Shown here piece after piece: positions 52,965 to 61,604 of a stretch of 64,000 nt of DNA. Positions within the stretch are counted from its first letter, which is position 1, and each line of letters begins with the position of its first letter. Location of the stretch: assembly GCF_005938645.2 (NCBI RefSeq), contig NZ_CP042171.1, positions 4,526,001 to 4,590,000 on the forward strand, read 5' to 3'. The notes beneath the pieces were generated by a model. It saw nothing but the letters and a program-made list of their open reading frames with translations. It did not search any database and was not told where the DNA came from. This DNA comes from Pedobacter sp. KBS0701 (GTDB taxonomy: Bacteria; Bacteroidota; Bacteroidia; Sphingobacteriales; Sphingobacteriaceae). The position numbers and the translations under genes were made by a program.

Positions 52965-53501
52965 GGTATTTAGGCCGAAAGGTGAAAACGTAAAAGCGTT
53001 TAGCATTTGGAGCAGGGCGTTTGGCGCATACCGTTGGTTAGTCCAGAGTCTTCAGTCTGTAGTCTAAGTCGATTAAATCATAAAAAGTGCTTTACCAGCG
53101 ATTGTCATCCTAAGGGTAGTCGAAGGATCTTTTTTGGAAAGCAGTGTCAATAGTTCTTTTTAACGTTAGCCCGGCTTTCCTGTACAAGTCCTCGGTTCGT
53201 ACCTCACCTGTGGGCTTTCCCCTGCAATCCGGTTTAGGTGGCGGCTGGGAGAGCTAATAATGCAGATTTCAATTTCCAATGATAAATTTCAATAAAAGCG
53301 TCGTCATGTCGACTGAACGCAGTGAAATGGAGAGATCTATCTAGCCAGATTTAGCTTCGCTGAGCACTTCGTGGTTCTCGGCTACGTTGCACTCCGCCCG
53401 AAATGACGGTTTGGGTGTTTGGAATTGAGATTGAGCAGTTGCCAGATACAGTTAACCAATTTAAACAATCAACCGGTTAACCAACTTCTTACTAAATTTC
53501 C
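52965..53501. repeat. Intergenic region built from dispersed repeat fragments
   Basis: There is no gene here. At 53040-53065 lies a degenerate AGTCTTCAGTCTGTAGTCT stretch. At 53103-53131 is a GTCATCC...AGTCGAAGGATC element. At about 53155-53280 is a GC-richer block I cannot assign. At 53302-53409 is a longer element bounded by CGTCAT and ATGACG inverted ends, with internal GACTGAACGCAGTG and GGAGAGATCT words. The same word family recurs near 54.8, 55.0 and 62.5 kb. Confidence 0.65.
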
Positions 53502-53523
53502 TTTTCTTTGCAGTAATGAAACC

Positions 53524-53565
53524 ATCATGAGCAAACCACTTACAATACGAGGATATGCTCATGAT
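53524..53565 (+). promoter_or_regulatory. Hairpin in the leader of the BamA-like gene
   Basis: Perfect 10-bp arms ATCATGAGCA and TGCTCATGAT are separated by 22 bases, ending 33 bases before the ATG at 53599. A near-consensus -7 element (TTTCTTTG, 53503-53510) upstream would place the hairpin in the mRNA leader. The left arm contains an alternative in-frame ATG (53527). Confidence 0.4.
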
Positions 53566-53598
53566 AGCTTCATCGCCTATAAAATCAAAAAAAACTTG

Positions 53599-54729
53599 AT
53601 GAAAAAATATTATCTGATTATTTTACTGGCGCTCGTTTCAGGAAGTTCATTCGCACAAATGAAACTGATCAGGAAGATGCTCTCGAACGAAAAAGATACT
53701 ACGCGTAAAGCCAGCTTTTTACCTTTGCCAGCCTTTGGCTATAGTCAGGAAACCGGATTTGAATTTGGTGTTGGTGCTATTTATTCTTTTTATGTAGACC
53801 GTAAAGATACACTGAACCGCAGTTCGAACTTCGCGTTGAACACCACCTACTCCACCAAAAAGACAGCTAATTTTATGCTTAAAGGCGATATGTGGACCAA
53901 AGGAAACAAATATCACTTTATTGGCGATATTCGTTTTAAAAACCAGCCGTTTAATTTTTATGGTATAGGCAACGTGGCTAAGAAAATAGATGAGGACAAA
54001 CTAGACCAAAGGGTTTTTAAGACACTTTTTGATGCCGAAATGAATACTTTACCCAAAGCTTATACAGGTGTTTCATTAGGTTTTGAGAATTATCATTTTA
54101 TAGATAAACAAGCTGGAGGCATTTATACCACTAACCCACAAATTTTAGATAAAGATGGTGGTTCGGTAGCCTGGATCGGTGCATCGCAAAGTTACGATAC
54201 TCGCAACAGCAACAATTACCCCACCAAAGGTTTTTTCGGCAGGGCAACCTATCAATATGCACCGGATTTTTTTGGGGGAGAAAGTTTTAACGGCTCGCAG
54301 ATTAAAGTAGACCTACGTGGTTTCTTTAGTTTGGCACCAAAAGTGGTTTTGGGCGTACAGGGAATTTATTATACCGTACAGAGTAAAAGTACACCATTTT
54401 ATTTATTACAACAGCTGGGCAACGACCAGATGATGCGCGGTTACTATAGTGGCCGCTACCGCGATGAAAACCTGATGGCAGCACAAGCCGAAATCCGCTA
54501 CCGTTTTATGAACCGTTTCGGCATCGTGGCTTTCGCTGGTACGGGTAAAGTATTTGCTAACGGCCAATTTAATGGCGATGGATTAAAACCAAATTTTGGT
54601 GTTGGTGGCCGCTACTTTTTCGACCCGGCTAAAGGTCTGAGCGTTCGCTTAGATTATGGTATAGGAGAAAAATTGCCAAATGAAAAACGCCAGGCAGGGT
54701 TTTATATCAGTTTAGCGGAAGCGTTTTAG
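53599..54729 (+). CDS. BamA/TamA (Omp85) family outer-membrane barrel without POTRA domains
   Basis: 376 aa from the ATG at 53599, which gives a clean signal peptide (MKKYYLIILLALVSGSSFAQ). In-frame codons extend upstream to 53419 without adding recognisable sequence. The body is a beta barrel with the Omp85 motif region QLGNDQMMRGYYSGRYRDENLMAAQAEIRYRF and a C-terminal DYGIGEKLPNEKRQAGFYISLAEAF. The surface-antigen (D15) region is complete, but no POTRA domain precedes it, so it is a short family member. It may secrete or insert a partner, or be a simple surface barrel; no partner gene is adjacent. It is monocistronic and convergent with the OM receptor gene. Confidence 0.85.
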   Translation: MKKYYLIILLALVSGSSFAQMKLIRKMLSNEKDTTRKASFLPLPAFGYSQETGFEFGVGAIYSFYVDRKDTLNRSSNFALNTTYSTKKTANFMLKGDMWTKGNKYHFIGDIRFKNQPFNFYGIGNVAKKIDEDKLDQRVFKTLFDAEMNTLPKAYTGVSLGFENYHFIDKQAGGIYTTNPQILDKDGGSVAWIGASQSYDTRNSNNYPTKGFFGRATYQYAPDFFGGESFNGSQIKVDLRGFFSLAPKVVLGVQGIYYTVQSKSTPFYLLQQLGNDQMMRGYYSGRYRDENLMAAQAEIRYRFMNRFGIVAFAGTGKVFANGQFNGDGLKPNFGVGGRYFFDPAKGLSVRLDYGIGEKLPNEKRQAGFYISLAEAF

Positions 54730-54781
54730 GGGATGGATGACGTAAGAGGGATGATGGGCTTCATGCGATCATCCGCTCGTT

Positions 54782-55010
54782 TCGTCATCCTGAGGGGCTG
54801 CAAGAGATCGTCATTCCCAACTCGATTGGGAATCTTAAAGCGCTTTGTATTACGATTCCCACCTGCGCGGGAATGACGGCCGCTCTAGTGGATTCTATCA
54901 ATGTTAGCGATGTCGAAGAATTAACCACAGATACACACAGGTCAACACGGAGAATTTCACTAATCATCATCTTGTTAAGATTGTCATCCTGAGCGTAGTC
55001 GAAGGATTTT
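54782..55010. repeat. Dispersed GTCATCC / CGTCATTCCC repeat fragments
   Basis: The gap 54730-55070 between two convergent genes holds no gene. At 54809-54879 an imperfect inverted repeat runs from CGTCATTCCC to GGGAATGACGG. At 54981-55009 is GTCATCCTGAGCGTAGTCGAAGG. Two AACCACAGATACA words (near 54922 and 55010) lie on either side. These are intergenic dispersed repeats rather than a terminator with a T-run. Confidence 0.65.
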
Positions 55011-55070
55011 AACCACAGATACATAAGGATCCCTTCCATCCACCCATCATCCATATTATATCTTCCATAA

Positions 55071-57443
55071 TTAATTACTCCTCCTCCGCTCCTCTTCATT
55101 ACCCAACTTCCTATCCTGCTGTTTAATTTTCTCATTACCGAAATTGTAACGGAAGGTAAGCCGTATCTGGCGGCTATCATAATAGTTATTGTATTCCTGC
55201 CTGATGTTGTTGATCAAACTGCTAAACCGGTATCGATTGGTTTTAAAAACATCACTAGCTGTAATAGCCAGTTGCATCTTTTTATCGAGCAATAAAGTTT
55301 TCACCCCCAAATCAAGGTTATATTGATTTTTATTTTTATTAAGTCCGTCAACAGTTGGGAATTGGTACCAGAAACTTACTTCGCCCAAAATGGTTTTCGA
55401 AGAATTAAAGACAAACTGGTTGAGTGTAGAATAATAAGCACCAAATCCTTTTAGTTTCCCCAGAGTTTGTGCAATACTGGAATTAGCTGCATTGTAAAAA
55501 ACATCCAGCTGGTTGAAACTTTCCCAACCCTTCAGCGCATTAAAAGTAATGGCATTACTCAGTTGATAATGATAGCCTGTTATAAAATTAACCGGTTTGG
55601 AAGCCTGGATATTTGTCTCCGGATCAATAAAATTAACATCATTAAAACCATTAGTAGTTTTGCTGAAAGATAACGAAGTAGTAAATATATTATAGGTATG
55701 CGAAAATTCAATGTTATCATTATAAGACGGCTGCAAAAATGGATTTCCTTCGGCATAGGCATATTCATTGCTGTACCAACGGAAAGGGTTCAATTTGCGG
55801 TAAGCAGGGCGGTTAATCCGTCGGCCATAGTTGATCGAAAAATTATTTTTATCGTTTGCCCTGTAAATTATGTAAAGTGTTGGAAAAAGGCGGAAATATT
55901 CATTTTTATTTTGCTCATTAAGAGAAATCCCATCAATTTGTGTGTATTCCCCCCTTAATCCAGCCTGAAAATCCCATTTTTTAATTGTTTTATTAAAATT
56001 CGCATATAATGCCTGGGTATTTTCATTGTAATTGAACAAATTACTTTGTTGTAGATCTATTCTGTAACTCCCATTCTGAGATTGGTAAAAAGCAAGATCG
56101 CTTTGGTTTTTAATAAAACTCAGCTTTGTGCCGAAAGACAATTTAAAGGTTCTATAAGGAAGATCAACATCAGCTTTCAAGGTATATAAATCAATGTTTT
56201 GCTTACTGGTCGAAAGGTATTTGGCAAAGGAATTTGGAATTAACATTCCGTTTTGAAAATAACTGGTATTATTAAAAAACCTGTTTTTATCATCTCGATA
56301 GGTAAACCAATCGCCATTAAAGGTGATTTGCTTACCGGCCGAATCTAAAGCTTGTTTTAAATAAATATTCGCCGAATGGTAATGCGAATTGATTTTGGCA
56401 TTTGCGTCCGAATTCAGCATAGAATCGATGCCTTTACCTTGGTTATAAACCCTTGTTTTAATATTTTCTTCCGAATGGAAATTGGTCAGTCCGCCATTAT
56501 AAAATAAACCCAATACAGTTTTTGGAGAAGCCTGATAATCTATCCCGATCTGTCCGCTGGGCACCGTTCTGAAATTCCAGTCTTTATTTACAATATTCCA
56601 GGTTTGCACAGCATAAAACACATCACTTTGCTCATAAGGAACAATCGATCCTTTTCTAAAATTAAAGTTTGAAGAAAGTGTAATTTTGTTTTTCCGGTAA
56701 TTCAAATTTGCGCCAGTAGATGCAGTAAAATAACTTGCTTTTGTCAAAGCCGCATTTACCGACCCTTTGAAACCCTCAGTGCTAACTTTCTTAAGCACAA
56801 TATTGATCAGCCCATTATTTCCTTGAGCATCATATTTGGCTGGCGGGTTGGTGATGACTTCAATTTTAGCAATATTAGCTGAGGAGATGGATTTTAAATA
56901 ACTCGACAGTTCATCTGCCGACAAAGGCACAAGTTTATCATTGATCATCACATTAACCTCACCTTTACCCACCAGCGAAACCTTGTCATTCAAAACGCGT
57001 ACACCAGGAATTTTTGAAAGCAGTTCCAAGGCATCTGTTCCGATTGCCGAAATACTATTCTCTACATTAAAAACAGTCCTGTCGATCTTTTTTTCGATCA
57101 ATACTTTTTTAGCATTAACCTGAACATCGGTCAGGGTATTTGGGATTAGCTGGAGTTGAACATTAATGATGGTATCGCCTGTTATTGTAACTAACCGGCT
57201 TACGTTTTTAAAATTGATCGCGGAAAAAACAACCGAGTATTTCCCTGTTTGTAATTTGAATTGGTATGTGCCTAAACTATCGGTTTGGGTATAAAATACG
57301 CTATTCTGAAGTCCGGAAATTTTAACCGTAACAAATGGCAAAGCCTTAAACTCCTGATTAGTTACCTTACCTGAGAGACTAAACTGTGCCTGTGAAGATA
57401 AGCCAGAAAAAATCGCAATAAGAAAGAAAATAAACCTGAACAT
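55071..57443 (-). CDS. Outer-membrane beta-barrel protein with TonB-receptor-like layout
   Basis: 790 aa. A signal peptide ends near SSQAQ. A carboxypeptidase-regulatory-like domain (~22-105, FSLSGKVTNQEFKALPFVTVKISG) is followed by a plug-like domain (~120-220, ALELLSKIPGVRVLNDKVSLVGKGEVNVMIND, NPPAKYDAQGNNGLINIVLKK) and a large OMP_b-brl_3-type barrel ending in QIRLTFRYNFG plus a short charged tail. It is similar to TonB-dependent receptors but of the shorter family often placed beside regulator genes. The start directly follows the stop of the second M56 gene (TAG ATG). It is therefore part of the BlaI-M56 operon and probably controlled by BlaI. Confidence 0.88.
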   Translation of the reverse strand: MFRFIFFLIAIFSGLSSQAQFSLSGKVTNQEFKALPFVTVKISGLQNSVFYTQTDSLGTYQFKLQTGKYSVVFSAINFKNVSRLVTITGDTIINVQLQLIPNTLTDVQVNAKKVLIEKKIDRTVFNVENSISAIGTDALELLSKIPGVRVLNDKVSLVGKGEVNVMINDKLVPLSADELSSYLKSISSANIAKIEVITNPPAKYDAQGNNGLINIVLKKVSTEGFKGSVNAALTKASYFTASTGANLNYRKNKITLSSNFNFRKGSIVPYEQSDVFYAVQTWNIVNKDWNFRTVPSGQIGIDYQASPKTVLGLFYNGGLTNFHSEENIKTRVYNQGKGIDSMLNSDANAKINSHYHSANIYLKQALDSAGKQITFNGDWFTYRDDKNRFFNNTSYFQNGMLIPNSFAKYLSTSKQNIDLYTLKADVDLPYRTFKLSFGTKLSFIKNQSDLAFYQSQNGSYRIDLQQSNLFNYNENTQALYANFNKTIKKWDFQAGLRGEYTQIDGISLNEQNKNEYFRLFPTLYIIYRANDKNNFSINYGRRINRPAYRKLNPFRWYSNEYAYAEGNPFLQPSYNDNIEFSHTYNIFTTSLSFSKTTNGFNDVNFIDPETNIQASKPVNFITGYHYQLSNAITFNALKGWESFNQLDVFYNAANSSIAQTLGKLKGFGAYYSTLNQFVFNSSKTILGEVSFWYQFPTVDGLNKNKNQYNLDLGVKTLLLDKKMQLAITASDVFKTNRYRFSSLINNIRQEYNNYYDSRQIRLTFRYNFGNEKIKQQDRKLGNEEERRRSN

Positions 57444-59612
57444 CTAGCGGTTTAAATCGGCACCGTATAACTTGGCTTTTTTTGTTTTTATATCAAAAAA
57501 TAAACTATCGGCTTTCACCTTATTATCACCTGAGGTCATGGTAGCATCGCTAACAAGTACTGTATTATCTTTTTTATTGTAAACAATTTTAGCTCCTGAT
57601 AACCTTATCTCCTTATAGAACAACCTCGCATTTCCAAATAAAGATATGATAAATCTATCTTTACTCATTTTAACCGAATCGTTGGCAACATATTCTACTT
57701 TGTCATTCAACTTTGTTAAAAAATCCTTCTCAAGCACAGCATCATGTATATTCACTCCAAGTTTACCCTCCCCATTTTCAGCTCTATAGCTTCCGTCTTT
57801 CAAATTAAAAACAATAATTTTAGCAGTTGCAGATCCACCTTCTTTGGCTTTTAATACTGCATTTTTGGCGATCATTTTACCATTAAGTTGATCCAATTCT
57901 ACGTATCCGGCCTCTAGTCTACAGTTCACAATATCGATAACTGCATTTTCCATGTAAGAAACTTTATGCTGTACATCACCTGTTATTTTAGAAAACGAGA
58001 TGATTTTAGGCGTAACTGGTTTGGCAACTTCAGTTGGTTGATTTTTTATTGCAGCAGCTTTCTGTTTCCCATCATTAAAATAAAACCGGTTGTAAAGCAC
58101 TTCATTTTTGATCAGGTATTTTTTAGGTTCAGAATACAATACAATCATTTTATCGGTACTATATATATTTTTTGCCACCAACTTTTCGCCGATAAATTTA
58201 ACCAATACCTGATCGCCTGCTTTAAAGTTATCATCCTTTATATTTTGAGTTTGCAAGTTGAGGTTGATAGTAAAAAAGCCATCATTTAATACGATCTTTT
58301 CAATCTTACCATTAGCGTCTTTCTTTATCGTTTTAATTTTAGATGAGGCAGAACGCGCTTTATTCGCTTCGTACAAAAAAGCATGGTTTTCTATTTTTTG
58401 CTCATAAATTAAGCTCCCGGTTAAGGTGGTAACTTTTGTTGCGTTATAAATCGGTTCCTTGGTTTCTGCGATAACTTTGCCGTTTTTATCCGTTTTTTTG
58501 ATATTAAAGCCTTTAGCCGATATATAAACAATCAGTTCATCGCCAACTTTAATTTTTTCTTTAAAAGTGGTGGCTTCAATCGGGTAAACGTTTCCCTCCG
58601 ATAATAAATAGAATGTATAAAGCCCTATAGCTTCTTTTTTAATATCAAGGACTTTGCCTTTCAATGCTCCTTTATAAAAATCTTTCGAAAGTTTTTTATC
58701 CTCCTGTATGTTCTGAGCATACACTACCTGTACGGCAAACAACCAAAACAAGACCACGGCAACTGGCAATGCCAATAGGTACATTAATTTCTTCATATTT
58801 TTAGTTTTTGAGTGAAACAACATTTTAATACGGTCTTTAATGGGGCTTTTCACAAAATTGTGGATCAAGGGCATATCACTTTTGGCGATGGCCAGTTTCA
58901 ATAATAGATTGGCATAAGCCTCACTCCCATAATCTGCTGAAGTAATTTCATCTGCCTCATATTCATGCACCTGCTCTAAAGCTTTATCATATAGGTAAAC
59001 TATAGGGTTAAACCATAAAACGGATTTAAAAACCATTAAAATAATTTTATCTATTGAATGGTATTGCCTGGCGTGTACCTGCTCGTGTTTAAGCAGAACC
59101 GATAAATCCGTTGCACTTAAACCCGCAGCATTTATAAAAACATAGTTAAAAAAGGAGCAGTTGGTAAAACCTTTTGTTTTAGTAATCAGCTTTAAGCCAT
59201 TGCTATTTTTGGTATAACTCCCTGTATGTTTAAGCAAAACAAATAAGCGCCACAGACAGATGAGCAATAAAAGCAAAGCGACGGCACCGTATGCATAAGG
59301 TATTAACCTCACCCAATCAATTTTAGATGTCACCTCTGGCTGGTATTCGACCATAATGGGGTGAATAAGTTGCACAGGCGCAGGTTGAATCGGTTTTAAA
59401 TCAGGCATGCCCACAAGCTCAGTTTCTAACATGGGCATTTCACGTTTGACCTCAAATCGCAAAGCCGGAATAATAAAACTTAGTAACAAGGTAGCCAACA
59501 GGTAAAAGCGGTTGATTTTAAAAAAAGTCAGTTTTCCTAAAACCAACATATAAAACCCAAAGAAAAACACTGTGCAGGCCGTAACTTTAAGCAGATAGGT
59601 TAAGCATTCCAT
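57444..59612 (-). CDS. M56 family (BlaR1-like) metallopeptidase with a long periplasmic extension, possibly OstA/LptA-like
   Basis: 722 aa. The N-terminal ~300 residues form the BlaR1/MecR1 membrane protease with four hydrophobic segments (~5-27, ~35-52, ~105-127, ~277-297). The zinc site is HEQVH (176-180), with a downstream HEYEADE (~216-222) supplying another ligand. Instead of a penicillin-binding sensor there are ~420 periplasmic residues. The last ~180 are beta-rich with repeating short strands (VELDQLNGKMIAKNAVLKA, RFIISLFGNARLFYKEIRLSGAKIVYNKKDNTVLVSDATM) that resemble OstA/LptA-type sequence. M56 identity is firm; the OstA comparison is my inference. The gene is 12 bases after the M56-amidase gene. 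Confidence 0.85.
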   Translation of the reverse strand: MECLTYLLKVTACTVFFFGFYMLVLGKLTFFKINRFYLLATLLLSFIIPALRFEVKREMPMLETELVGMPDLKPIQPAPVQLIHPIMVEYQPEVTSKIDWVRLIPYAYGAVALLLLLICLWRLFVLLKHTGSYTKNSNGLKLITKTKGFTNCSFFNYVFINAAGLSATDLSVLLKHEQVHARQYHSIDKIILMVFKSVLWFNPIVYLYDKALEQVHEYEADEITSADYGSEAYANLLLKLAIAKSDMPLIHNFVKSPIKDRIKMLFHSKTKNMKKLMYLLALPVAVVLFWLFAVQVVYAQNIQEDKKLSKDFYKGALKGKVLDIKKEAIGLYTFYLLSEGNVYPIEATTFKEKIKVGDELIVYISAKGFNIKKTDKNGKVIAETKEPIYNATKVTTLTGSLIYEQKIENHAFLYEANKARSASSKIKTIKKDANGKIEKIVLNDGFFTINLNLQTQNIKDDNFKAGDQVLVKFIGEKLVAKNIYSTDKMIVLYSEPKKYLIKNEVLYNRFYFNDGKQKAAAIKNQPTEVAKPVTPKIISFSKITGDVQHKVSYMENAVIDIVNCRLEAGYVELDQLNGKMIAKNAVLKAKEGGSATAKIIVFNLKDGSYRAENGEGKLGVNIHDAVLEKDFLTKLNDKVEYVANDSVKMSKDRFIISLFGNARLFYKEIRLSGAKIVYNKKDNTVLVSDATMTSGDNKVKADSLFFDIKTKKAKLYGADLNR

Positions 59613-59624
59613 AGCAATAATTTA

Positions 59625-61178
59625 TTAACAACCCCGTTTCGAAAAAGCTACAAATCCATCTAAAATCAAATTACTGATCCTTCGGATATTTTTCTCCTGA
59701 TTGATGTAATCAAGAGTCTTACTATCTGATATATTTCCAAGCTCAATTAAAACTGCAGGTATTTTAGATTCGCGAAGTAACAAAAGGTTTGCGTTTTTTA
59801 ATGAATCTCTTACTTCCATCCCTTTAAGCTGTTTCAGATTGCTTAAAATTCCGGCACCCAGATCTTCCGCAGTTTTGATATTGCTGTTCAGCTTCGAAAC
59901 ATAAACTTCAATACCATCGAAAGGTACAGCCGCATTTGCAAGTGTTGCATTATGATGAATGGAAATAAAAGCCGTGGCCTCCTGTTTTGGTAAACGATCG
60001 CGAAGTGAAATAAACTGGTCAGAGTTCCTGGTTAATATTACTTTTATCCCTCTTTTTTCGGCTTCTTCCTTCAGTATTTTTACCGCCCTTAAGTTCAGGT
60101 CTTTTTCTTTTTGTCCATCCAGGGCAGCTATTGCACCATCTTTTCCTCCGTGGCCGGCATCAATAACCAATGTAGGTTCTACTTCATTAAAAGCAGCATT
60201 TGGATTAACCTTAATATTGCTTTTTAAGTAGTTCATAGCATAAACATTCGGTTTTGCCGGTGCATCTGCAGACGCCCGATTCCCCGTCAATTTTTTCTCT
60301 ATAATAATTTCCTTGCGGTTTATAAATGCCATACAGCAAATCACTAAAACCGGAATAATGGCTATATAGGCAAGCTTTTGCAGCTGTGCATTTGGTTCTT
60401 TGTACATCATCATGATTCTGTTTTTTAGTGGAAGTTTACTGAAACTATTAATGAGTATTTTTTTTTCCGGCATAGCCAGGTTTAAAAGTAAAAAAGCATA
60501 AACCTTCTTGTCTGCAACTTTAGAGGTTTCACGATCTGCCAGAAATTCGTGATTATGACCAATGGCATTTCGCCAGAAATAAATAATGGGGTTAAACCAA
60601 AGGATTGCCGCAACTAAATTGACTAGAAGTTTGTCTACAATATGCAACTGCTCCACATGGACAGATTCGTGTTTAATGACCAGATTCTTTTCTTCATGCT
60701 GCAAAGAGGAATCGATAATAATCTGGTTAAAAAAGGAACAGTTTTTTATGGTTGATTTCTCATCAACCAGGATAACAGTTCCACTCCTGTCAATCGCGTG
60801 TTTACGCAGCTGGATCTGAATACGTACCATCACAAACAGCATTCTGAAAACAAGAACGATTAAAATTGAGCTATAACCATACATCAGCAGTTGATCCCAG
60901 TTTAGGCTGTTATTGGCTGCGCTACCTTCATCTTCAAAATCCTGCTCAATAACACCATCGTTGCTATAGGCTATTTTGGACGGAATCTCCTGACTGGCTA
61001 CGGTTACTTCCTGATGGTTTTCGATGGTAACTGCCGGAATACCAAAACTCAACACCAACATCAATAATAAATAAATGCGGTTCAGGTTAAAAAACGTGAG
61101 CCTGGCCAGCAATAACTGATAAGCGGCAAAAAACATTAGTGTACAGGCCGAAACCTTCAATAAGTAAATTAAAATCAT
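59625..61178 (-). CDS. M56 (BlaR1-like) metallopeptidase fused to an N-acetylmuramoyl-L-alanine amidase
   Basis: 517 aa. Residues ~1-290 are a BlaR1-type membrane protease with HESVH (170-174) and HNHEFLADRE (~208-217) as zinc motifs, and a last membrane helix at ~267-287. After a ~45-aa linker comes a full Amidase_3 domain (~336-515). Its zinc ligands are His343 in DAGHGGKDGA, Glu358 in QKEKDLNLR and His408 in ISIHHNA, and Glu479 in VLIELGNIS is the catalytic residue; all are present. The amidase would face the periplasm and cut the peptide stem from muramic acid, while the protease acts on cytosolic BlaI. The fusion links cell-wall binding or cleavage to BlaI-controlled transcription. It starts within the blaI stop (ATGA, 4-base overlap). 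Confidence 0.9.
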   Translation of the reverse strand: MILIYLLKVSACTLMFFAAYQLLLARLTFFNLNRIYLLLMLVLSFGIPAVTIENHQEVTVASQEIPSKIAYSNDGVIEQDFEDEGSAANNSLNWDQLLMYGYSSILIVLVFRMLFVMVRIQIQLRKHAIDRSGTVILVDEKSTIKNCSFFNQIIIDSSLQHEEKNLVIKHESVHVEQLHIVDKLLVNLVAAILWFNPIIYFWRNAIGHNHEFLADRETSKVADKKVYAFLLLNLAMPEKKILINSFSKLPLKNRIMMMYKEPNAQLQKLAYIAIIPVLVICCMAFINRKEIIIEKKLTGNRASADAPAKPNVYAMNYLKSNIKVNPNAAFNEVEPTLVIDAGHGGKDGAIAALDGQKEKDLNLRAVKILKEEAEKRGIKVILTRNSDQFISLRDRLPKQEATAFISIHHNATLANAAVPFDGIEVYVSKLNSNIKTAEDLGAGILSNLKQLKGMEVRDSLKNANLLLLRESKIPAVLIELGNISDSKTLDYINQEKNIRRISNLILDGFVAFSKRGC

Positions 61179-61543
61179 GGCTTTGTATCCTGGTTAATGA
61201 TTTTCTTAATTTCTTCTATATCTTTTTCACTTAGTTTTTCCTCTTTTACCATAAACGATAACAGGCTGGTTGGAGAATTATCAAAATAACCTGAAAACAA
61301 TTTGGAGAAGGTAGTTTTGGCATATTCGTCCTTTGTAATGGCTGGAAAATATTCGTAGGTTTTACCGTAAGCCTTATAACCAACATAGCCTTTCTTCTCT
61401 AAAAGCCTGACAATTGAGGAAATGGTATTATAGGGCGGCTTAGGTTCCTCGTCAAGTTCATCTATAATATCTTTCACGAATGCCTTCTGCAATTTCCATA
61501 AAACCTGCATAATGCGTTCTTCTGCTTTGGTTAATTCTTCCAT
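61175..61543 (-). CDS. BlaI/MecI/CopY family transcriptional repressor
   Basis: 122 aa from the ATG at 61543; a TTG two codons earlier (61549) is less likely. A winged helix (~1-75) is clear: LTKAEERIMQVLWKLQKAFVKDIIDEL, PPYNTISSIVRLLEKKGYVGYKAYGKTYEYFP. The C-terminal dimerisation helices (~80-122) include the KLFSGYFDNSPTSLLSFMVKEEKL region where BlaI proteins are cut by their M56 partners. It overlaps the M56-amidase gene by 4 bases and is the first gene of a four-gene operon. It probably represses that operon through the inverted repeat at 61563-61604. Confidence 0.93.
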   Translation of the reverse strand: MEELTKAEERIMQVLWKLQKAFVKDIIDELDEEPKPPYNTISSIVRLLEKKGYVGYKAYGKTYEYFPAITKDEYAKTTFSKLFSGYFDNSPTSLLSFMVKEEKLSEKDIEEIKKIINQDTKP

Positions 61544-61546
61544 ACC

Positions 61547-61554
61547 CAAATCTA
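61547..61554 (-). promoter_or_regulatory. Candidate -7 element of the blaI operon, implying a very short leader
   Basis: The minus strand reads TAGATTTG, an exact TAnnTTTG match. A TTG 20 bases upstream (61575-61577) could serve as -33 and lies inside the left arm of the proposed operator. The start of transcription would fall at or next to the ATG at 61543, so the mRNA would be nearly leaderless. Confidence 0.45.
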
Positions 61555-61562
61555 TAACTTAC

Positions 61563-61604
61563 TTTTCAGTTTTACAACTAAAAAACAAGTTATATTACTG
61601 AAAA
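61563..61604. promoter_or_regulatory. Candidate BlaI operator (17-bp inverted repeat)
   Basis: Arms TTTTCAGTTTTACAACT (61563-61579) and AGTTATATTACTGAAAA (61588-61604) match at 14 of 17 paired positions, with an 8-base spacer. The TACA/TATA cores resemble the TACA/TGTA dyads bound by BlaI/MecI. A second small palindrome (ACTGA-AAAA-TCAGT, 61597-61610) overlaps the right arm. It covers the expected -33 zone of the blaI promoter. Confidence 0.6.

Noticed and set aside
53155..53215. tRNA-like GGTTCG T-loop sequence
   Set aside because: No acceptor stem, anticodon arm or D arm can be folded around it; the block looks like repeat debris.
52960..53598. An insertion sequence or transposase remnant
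   Set aside because: No reading frame with transposase features and no clear target-site duplication; only short dispersed repeat words are seen.
54785..55180. 131-codon minus-strand frame at the end of the OM receptor
   Set aside because: It overlaps the receptor's last codons in another frame and consists mainly of dispersed repeat sequence.
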